Of a stretch of 64,000 nt of DNA, positions 57,496-64,000 are shown one piece after another. The first letter of the stretch is position 1; every line of letters begins with the position of its first letter. Origin of the DNA: Glycine soja (lineage: Eukaryota > Streptophyta > Magnoliopsida > Fabales > Fabaceae); contig NC_041016.1 of the NCBI RefSeq assembly GCF_004193775.1, positions 37,914,176 to 37,978,175 on the forward strand, written 5' to 3'. The translations under genes and the position numbers were made by a program. The notes under the pieces were generated by a model. The model was not told the DNA's origin and searched no databases. It saw nothing but the letters and a program-made list of their open reading frames with translations.

Positions 57496-59202
57496 CCGAG
57501 GTCACCACACTTTTGTTATTGGCATTACTGTTTTCTATTATTGTCTATATTGCTATTGACATTATTGTTTTCTGTTATTATCTATATGATTACTAACGTC
57601 GCTGTTACTATTTTTGTTTCTGTTAGAATTTTTGCGTTATGGCTCTTAGTTCTTTCGTCACTGTTTTTATTGCAACTTACCATTGCGTGTTTTTCGTTTA
57701 CCTTGTGGTTAGGCATGAGTAGGTAGTGTACGCCCTCGTCTGCACGACCTTTTCAAAGAGAAAAAGAAATAAAAGGAAATAAACAAACGATAATAACTAA
57801 AAAGAAAAAAGGAGGAAAAAGAAAATAAGTTGTCTAGATGAAAAGCCAACATGCTTTTGAAGAGAAATAACTTCCAACTTTTCTTTGAAAAAATTTTCAC
57901 TGATCATAACCAGTTTTTGAAAAAAAAATGTGTATACACCTGAAGGGTGAATGCTATGAAAATTTTCCCGAACGCCTAAAATGGACTCGGATGAATGCAT
58001 GAATTGATAAAATAACATATTTTGGAAACATTGGGTTGACTTAAATAGAGAAAATGAATCCTGAGCCCTAGTGTCACATGACCATAAAAAACTTGATGCT
58101 TGAGTGTCCACATGGGTGCATGCATGACCAGTTTTGCATAAAATTTCCTAATCATCATTATTGCATGTGTGTCATGGAAATAATGTGGGACATCTCTTTT
58201 ATCCCCGAACCGCTGGCCAAACCTTGACATATACCATGTCCAACCGTTCTACAAGCCTTGAGCCAAAATCCCAACTTACCATAAACCTTGCCCTCGGAAG
58301 AAAACAAAGAAGGAAAATTCCCAATCAAAGAGTGAGAGAAAGCAACAAAGAAATAAAATTCCCAATCAAAGAGTGGGAGAAAGAAAAAAAGAAAGAAAAT
58401 TCCCGATCAAACATCAAAAGAAAAAAAAAAGAAATATGCAGAAAGGTCTTTGGACCAGACAATATCTGAACAATACAAAATTTTCACCAAGTAAACAAAA
58501 AAAAGAAAGGAAACCACGACCTAAAGTGGTCCTCTCCCTTTGATTGCCAACCAAAATCCTGTGCGTCGGTGGCTTGTTCACCTCACACTAAACAAAAACA
58601 GAAAAGGAGAAGGCCAAGAACACTCAAAGCCAAATCTCCCACAAAAAACAAACCATTCCCAAGAAAAAGTTCTATTGATCCATGATCACGCATGTAATCT
58701 TTGATTTGATAGGAAATGATTTTCAAAATCAAGTCATGACATATCTATGGTTCAGAATTAGGATGAAACACTTACCTGTGTGAGGTTGATACACTTTGAG
58801 TGATTTTCTTCCATTTTTGTTGAACCCAGTGTTTCCTCTAAATGGTCATTTAGAAACTAAATGCTAACATCCAAAATCTCATTTATGGTTATGAGATAAT
58901 TTCATCAGCATGCTCTCCTTCCCCGATAGACATGTTGTTTTTCATCCAAAAAGCATATGTTGTTCTGATCAGTTGGAAGTTTTGTCTCTTTAATAAAGCA
59001 TGTTCTCTTTTTAGTGAAGAAAACACTGAGACTATTTTTAGTCTCACAGTTATCAAGAACTACGTAGGTCTGAGTTCCTCATCACAAATTGAGGATACGT
59101 AGGAGCCAGAGCCTCGCTTTTGTCGGCCGCCCACAATTTCTGTCACACTGACCCTGAAGTTAGGTGACGTGTGGAGATACACAAGCAGTTTCTCCGCACC
59201 AT
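57496..59202 (+). other. Ogre 3' non-coding region with an LTR-like box
   Basis: No coding frame. T-rich at 57510-57710, A/G-rich with near-repeats of AAATTCCCAATCAAAGAGTG at 58315-58400. The box ACTACGTAGGTCTGAGTTCC...ATACGTAGGAGC at about 59046-59105 matches the Ogre LTR box at 25490-25530, so this part behaves like a diverged LTR end. Confidence 0.5.
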
Positions 59203-59650
59203 CTACCTCTGTCAAACACTAACCCGTGAAGTTGGGGGGCAGACGGAGAAACCCAAGTGGTTATTCGTATAAACTTTATTTTGCTATCTCTAAGACTCAA
59301 CGCATGATAGCACGCAGAGACTAACGTCGTCTTCTGCACCCTTTGTCAATCGCGGCCAACAAGCCCGTTGACACGCGGAGATTTACATCATCTTCTGCGC
59401 AGACTACCTCTGTCAAACACTAACCCGTGAAGTTAGGGGGCAGGCGGAGAAACTCAAGTGGTTATCTGTATAAACTTTCTTTTGCTATCTCTAAGACTCA
59501 ACGCATGATAGCATGCAGAGACTAACGTCGTCTTCTGCACCCTTTGTCAATCGCGACCAACAAGCCCATTGACACGCGGAGATTTACTTCATCTTCCGCG
59601 TAGACTACCTCTGTCAAACACTAACCCGTGAAGTTAGGGGGCAGACTACC
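59203..59650. repeat. 201-bp tandem repeat, 2.2 copies
   Basis: CTACCTCTGTCAAACACTAA begins at 59203, 59404 and 59605, an exact period of 201. Copies differ at a few bases (for example GTTGGGG/GTTAGGG). The third copy is cut off after about 50 bases, at the junction with CACTA sequence. Confidence 0.92.
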
Positions 59651-59657
59651 TCTATGA

Positions 59658-59889
59658 AGTTAACATCGATTTTCCCAAAACCGATGTTACCATATTCAAC
59701 TTAACAAGATGTTAACAACGCTTTTTTAAATAATCAATGTTAACATGAAGTAGTTAACATCGGTTTTGCTAAAACCGATGTTAAGTAACTCCATTTAATT
59801 ACAAAAATGCCATCGCGCTTTCGTTAACATCGGTTTTTGAAATAACCGATGTTAATGGAGCGATGTTGAAAGCCTTTTTTTTAGTAGTG
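59658..59889 (-). mobile_element. CACTA transposon terminus
   Basis: On the minus strand the end reads CACTACTAAAAAAAAGGC from 59889 inward. It is followed by repeated subterminal motifs of the AACATCGGTT type in both orientations (near 59661, 59683, 59757, 59779, 59826 and 59845). These are the marks of a CACTA end. Its orientation fits the 5' end of the element whose transposase C-terminus is at 34398-35886; the middle is missing. Confidence 0.8.
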
Positions 59890-60456
59890 TCTCGATCCTT
59901 GTCCACGCAAAAGATAGAAAACATTTGGTTTAAAAGAAGTGTATTATATTTTTGAAATCCAATATATCTAGGAAACAAGACAATGATGTTTTGAAATAAA
60001 AAAAACAAAGTAGTCCTGAGCTCGTGCTAATTATCATTTGGTAGAATCAATGGAATGACTCTTAAGATGCCATCTTCAATTTCACTACACCTAAGAAAAT
60101 AAAAAATTAATTGCCAAAAGTAAAAAAACAAATAGACCAATAATTCCAACTAAGAGAAACTGGATAGAACAAACTCATCAAAGAAATTAAGTCCTGGGCT
60201 CTTGCTGACATCTTCTGGTATAATCAAAGGACATTTAAAGATCTCAACATCAACTTAGCTACACCTAAAAACACCAAAGTGCACAAAAACACAAGCTACT
60301 TCTAGATCATCAATCTTAATCTTAAAAACAAGAAAAGAAACTAATATGAGAAAATTAATCATATAATCCTGAGCCTTTATTGATATAATATGTAGATTTA
60401 ACAGTTCCAGACAATTCAGTGTCACATATAAGAAATCAACAATTTGGCATCTCTAG
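59890..60456. other. Unassigned, right flank of the CACTA end
   Basis: AT-rich. Three loosely similar segments of about 60 bp (GTCCTGAGCTCGTGCT, GTCCTGGGCTCTTGCT and ATCCTGAGCCTTTATT contexts near 60012, 60190 and 60366) suggest an old local duplication. No gene recognised. Confidence 0.4.
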
Positions 60457-61059
60457 TGATGGAATGGAGGAAAAGAAAGAGAGAAGGGGGGGAACACGAA
60501 ATTGAAGGAATAAAAGAGGGAGAGAAGTTGAACTTTGAGTTGTGTCTCACAAGACTCTCATTTATCAAAGTTCCAACAAGTGTTACACATGTTTCTATTT
60601 ATAGACTAGGTAGCTTCCTTGAGAAGCTTTCTTGAGAAAACTTCTTTGAGAAGCTTCTTTGAGAAAACTTCCTTGAGAAGCTAGAGCTTAGCTACACACA
60701 CCCCTCTAATAACTAAGCTCACCTCCTTGAGAAGCTTCCATGAAAAGATTCCTAAAGAAGTTAGAGCTTAGCTACACACACCTCTCTAATAGCTAAGCTC
60801 ACCTCCTTGAGATGAGAAGCTAGAACTTAGCTACACACCCCCTATAATAGCTAAGCTCACCCCCATGACAAAATACATGAAAATACAAAAAAAAAAGTCC
60901 CTGCTACAAAGACTACTCAAAATGCCTCGAAATACAAGGCTAAAACCCTATACTACTAGAATGGCCAAAATACAAGGCCTAAACGAAGGAGAAAACCTAT
61001 TCTGGCCCAATCTACTTGGGGTCTTCTATCCAATGCCCTTGCGGGGTAGGATTGCATCA
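60457..61059 (-). repeat. Truncated LTR of the non-autonomous family
   Basis: Ends GGGGTAGGATTGCATCA at 61059 like the LTRs at 47699 and 52265. It matches the 30856 solo LTR in reverse, including the TAGCTA repeats (60680-60865) and a TATAAATAG box near 60600. About 210 bp are missing at its left end (the 3' end in LTR sense). No target duplication was found (TCTAG left, TCAAA right). Confidence 0.8.
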
Positions 61060-61237
61060 TCAAACCCTTAATGAAAAAAAATGAACTTTTAGTCCCTATA
61101 AGAATGTATCAAACTAAAACTCTAGTTTTTCTTGAGACATAGTAACGATAAGGACCATTATATTCTAATAAGGGTGTATAGGGACTCAAGTTTTTTTCAT
61201 ATATAAAGATTGAGAGAATAGGCTGTCAAAATGGAAC

Positions 61238-61387
61238 CTGAATACACTCATCAGTTGGAGCAATGGGTGCATGGATCCATAAGCCCCCAAATTTGAGGTT
61301 GATAACTGTCATTCTAATGTTTGTGGAAACACTGCTGAAGCCTAATGCCTACTCTTGTTCGAATAGCCATATACAATCCTTCACAGC
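61238..61387 (-). pseudogene. DUF4336-type gene, one exon
   Basis: Exactly 150 bp between an acceptor CTGTAG (61393-61388) and a donor CAG/GT at 61238. The 50 codons read AVKDCIWLFEQE, a TAG stop, then ALGFSSVSTNIRMTVINLKF and GGLWIHAPIAPTDECIQ. The GGLWxHAPxAPTxEC pattern is that of plant DUF4336 proteins, which are probably plastid proteins of unknown function. The TAG probably replaced a Gln codon. No neighbouring exon of the same gene is seen, so this is an isolated fragment. Confidence 0.7.
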
Positions 61388-61774
61388 CTACAGCATGACC
61401 AAGAGAATATGAGCTCTTAGGGTCTCCAAAATAGAATTTCTAGAGAAAAGTTATAGAAAAATGTTCCCAAGAAATAACAGACACGATTTCTATGTACTGA
61501 GAAATACCTACATGCCATTAACCATTACATGCAAAGCCAAAACAAAACTTATTTCACCAAGTGGCTAAAATCATTTGACTTGAATCCAATAAAAGTAGAG
61601 GTTACAGTCATTTGCACATCAAGTAACAGGAATTTCTTCATTTCTCATTCAATCAAAATTCTAAAAACATAATCCATCTTATTTAGAATGGTATTATGTT
61701 CCTAGAGAATTTAGGAAAAAAAAGACTAAATACATGTAGACATTTTAAAATTTTTTAGCACTGTCATCCAATTC

Positions 61775-62647
61775 CAAATTTTCTTAGTAGATCCTTGAAT
61801 TCACCATTACTAAAAGAAGGACAATTTGCAAGCCTTATAAATGCAGTTTTGACTGCAACAACTACTTCTCTGCCCACCTCTGGGCAGTTTCAAAAGATGC
61901 AGTAACAGTATGGGTAGATGATTCTTCTCCATTAACAGAGGATGTCTCTAGTTGACAATGTTTTAAGGGCAATTTGGCAAGTCAAACATAATAACACCCA
62001 TAGCCTGGGCTGCCTCAAAAGCTTCCACTGCACTTTTTTCTGCCTTTTAAGAGTTGAGACTCTTCATCCTCACTAGGAATCCTGAAAACACCAATATGAA
62101 AAACAAATATAAAACCCAATTTACAAATTAGAAATGAACAATGTCAAGCATAGTTGTTTGCATAAAACTTTACCAGGAAGCTTGTCAAATCCAATATAGA
62201 AATTAGAAATCAACAATGTCAAGTACAGTTGTTTGCAGAAAACTTTACCTGGCAGCACGTAAAATACGACACCAAGAGGCTTCCACTTATGCTGCTCTTC
62301 GAGCCTCCATTCCCTTATGTGCCGCTTCTCTAGCTGCCATTTTCTCTCTCAACACTCTTGAATAATGTGGGTTAGAACTACCAAGAGTCTGATCAAGCGT
62401 CAAATTCATACCATCTACTTCCTGAAAAGGGCAAATGTGTCTTAGCATTGGAATTCAAAAGTAATAAACGAAATATCAGTAACAAATATATGTGTGTATG
62501 CCAAAACCTGAAGCATCTTAATTTTCCTATTCATGTAGGTATCCCATTTTTTTACGTAGGAAGCAGTTAATAGGAGAGGTTTTACGACGAGTAGTCTTTC
62601 TAATTTGTGATTTGACCTTGTTAAGAGCACTTGATGTAGCCTCACCT
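61775..62647 (-). pseudogene. Three exons of an unnamed conserved plant gene
   Basis: Exon A 62647-62508: GEATSSALNKVKSQIRKTTR, then a frame change, KWDTYMNRKIKMLQ, donor CAG/GTTTTG. Exon B 62421-62249: EVDGMNLTLDQTLGSSNPHY, then SRVLREKMAAREAAHKGMEA, a TAA, and VEASWCRILRAA, donor CAG/GTAAAG. Exon C 62081 to about 61775: a broken piece including AVEAFEAAQAMGVIMFDLPN, ETSSVNGEESSTHTVTASFE and VKTAFIRLANCPSFSNGEFK. Basic N-terminal part, then helical Ala/Glu-rich sequence. Introns are kept, so it is a genomic fragment. I do not know the protein's name. Stops in exons B and C and a frameshift in A make it non-functional. Confidence 0.6.
62105..62260. repeat. Tandem duplication of about 77 bp at an exon edge
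   Basis: ATTAGAAAT(G/C)AACAATGTCAAG followed by GTTGTTTGCA(T/G)AAAACTTTACC occurs twice, near 62128 and 62204. The unit spans the donor region of exon B of the fragment above. Confidence 0.7.
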
Positions 62648-64000
62648 AATAAACGATATATATGTTTTCTCCAATTATAATTGCACACACACAATGTACC
62701 TAACAATGACAATTCTTATTGAGAAAATAGAAAGATGAAATTCTAAGTTTGATTAAATAATGACAAAAAAAAATACTTAACGGTGCAATCGTCGAGTTAA
62801 ACCTCACAAATCAACCATAGAAACGAGAGGCATATGTACAACCAAACCAAACAGAATTGAGAATCTTTCACATCCCATCTCTTCATGCTCAGATTTCGTC
62901 ACTCGTGCGCTGAATGTAAACATATATAGAGTGCTGATTTACAATAATAAATTCTAAACACTTAATTTTCTCTTTATCTCTCTCTCTTGTCAAATCATAT
63001 TACCTATGATACTTACACTTCTTTTCTTTCTTTCTCAACATGTCAACTAATTTTGATTGTCCAAAAATCTTTTTCCATATATGGGGGGGCGGGGGGGATT
63101 TTTGGTTAACATAAATGCATTCTGATTGAAGACAGAATGAATGAATAAAATTAATAATAAACAACATCCTACAACAAAATGCCATATATTGATATTGATG
63201 CCAAGCAAGCAGAATTTCTTCCGAAGCCAAGACAAATTCACAGTCCGGAATGCCCCATCCCTTTCCTTTTGGTAACCAAAGCACACATAAAAAAGAATAC
63301 TACTACAAGGAAAGAAAAGGAGGAGAGAGAGAGAGAGAAAAAAAGTGAATGGTTGTCTTTTAGTTAATTGAAGAGCGATAGGATGTAATGGGGTTGGAGA
63401 GAATTTAGTCTCATTCCGTTTTCCACCCTTTGTACCCACCCATGTCATCCATATACATATAAATGTGTTGTTGCTAGCTACTAGTATTTGCTTGCCGTTG
63501 GAAACTTTCCTACGCGATTAAGTTGCTCATCATTTCATCGTCCACACCCATCATGTGACTCAGAGACACAAAGAGAGTGGGAGAGACATACACATACATC
63601 CATTACATACATGAAATTGTTTCACAATTTCCGCTTCCAATTAAAAAATAAAAAACCCTACTACTACCAAAATTTGTGAACAATTTCTATACTAGTTTCC
63701 ACTCTTTTTTTTTTGTTTACATTACTCTTGCCAAATCAGCCTGTAGAAAAATTGTGGAATCTCACACGTGGCAAACCTTAACAACCTCATTGTCTCTAGC
63801 TACTTCAAAACCCCAAAATAAATTCAGTTCCATGTTCTTACTTCGAATCCCATGTTCTTTCATGTATTTCTTTTTCTAAAATAAATTCAGTTCCTCATTT
63901 CGTATATGTGCGTGCCCCTGCAGCTTTTATGTGGAATATCGATGCTTTTCTAACAATATATTTTTTGTTGTTGAGAAAGTTTCCATAACTGTGGGACTTT
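62648..64000. other. Unassigned, AT-rich
   Basis: No coding frame with recognisable motifs on either strand. It contains CT-rich runs (62975-63045), G-runs at 63083-63099 and AG-rich runs (63320-63345). It could be upstream sequence of the minus-strand fragment at 61775-62647. Confidence 0.4.

Larger units (their letters stand above)
35887..59657 (+). mobile_element. Ogre/Tat-type retrotransposon, plus-strand copy, with nested insertions
   Basis: Starts TGTCATACCCTAATTTC at 35887 (flank GTATG). It holds a truncated 5' LTR, ORF1, gag, protease, intron, RT, RNase H, second RNase H and integrase up to 46737. The region after that is interrupted by the non-autonomous element (46739-52265) and a solo LTR (54761-57202). 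No matching 3' LTR is found. The region 57.5-59.65 kb includes an Ogre-LTR-like box (about 59046-59105), so the right end is set where CACTA sequence begins and is approximate. Every coding region is interrupted except ORF1. Confidence 0.8.

Noticed and set aside
58170..58185. TGTCATGG considered as the start of the missing Ogre 3' LTR
   Set aside because: The next bases do not match TGTCATACCCTAATTTC and no polypurine tract precedes it.
63080..63100. GGGGGGGCGGGGGGG run considered as a G-quadruplex
   Set aside because: Only two G-runs with a one-base gap; no four-run pattern, no context.
63047..63448. Overlapping 94- and 133-codon open stretches near the right end
   Set aside because: Hydrophobic, biased sequence across G-runs and AG-runs, no motif and no supporting splice signals.

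Overview
The window is plant nuclear DNA, almost certainly from a legume and most likely soybean or a close relative (Glycine). That inference rests on the transposon families present (Athila, Ogre/Tat, Tekay chromovirus, a CACTA with AACATCGG subterminal repeats) and on the legume-like Rubisco methyltransferase exon at 32.9 kb. No intact host gene is visible. The window is a nest of LTR retrotransposons, solo LTRs and one broken CACTA element, with a few damaged fragments of host genes in between.

Layout. 1-19177: a plus-strand Tekay-type chromovirus, entering the window at the last 75 bases of its 5' LTR and ending in a 3.97 kb 3' LTR. Its pol is split by a nearly intact minus-strand Athila element (3305-13693). 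About 19640-27217: the 5' half of a degenerate minus-strand Ogre/Tat element (LTR 25153-27217, ORF1, gag). 27218-34400: old repeat sequence carrying two LTR copies (27992-29305, with a perfect target duplication; 30856-31752, without one) and the first exon of a Rubisco large-subunit methyltransferase gene (32902-33379, frameshifted). 34398-35886: the C-terminal half of a CACTA transposase, minus strand. 35887 to about 59657: a second Ogre/Tat element, plus strand, inserted in the CACTA. It has a truncated 5' LTR, ORF1, gag, protease, RT/RNase H/second RNase H/integrase, and downstream an additional transposon-associated ORF with its own leader intron. Inside it sit a very young non-autonomous LTR element (46739-52265) and a 2.44 kb solo LTR (54761-57202). 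59658-59889: the other end of a CACTA element. 59890-64000: single-copy-looking DNA with another LTR fragment (60457-61059) and two host gene fragments on the minus strand, a DUF4336-type exon (61238-61387) and three exons of an unnamed gene (about 61775-62647).

Order of events from nesting and LTR divergence. The Ogre copies and the CACTA are old. The 54.8 kb solo LTR and the non-autonomous element both landed in the plus Ogre. The Athila landed in the Tekay pol. The youngest events are the non-autonomous element (one difference seen between its two 961 bp LTRs) and the Athila (about three substitutions plus a G-run length change).

The most interesting material is regulatory rather than catalytic. 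The Tekay LTR holds six pairs of a GTAATCGATTAC palindrome, each pair set 20-21 bp apart. The same LTR holds a 143-residue ORF placed directly behind a splice acceptor. A second palindrome, AGCTCGCCTAGGCGAGCT, sits just upstream of the TATA box in several different elements. Consensus matches to the plant G2/M 'MSA' box occur in two Tekay-type LTR families. All boundaries were read by eye; protein family names are from recognition of motifs, with no database search.
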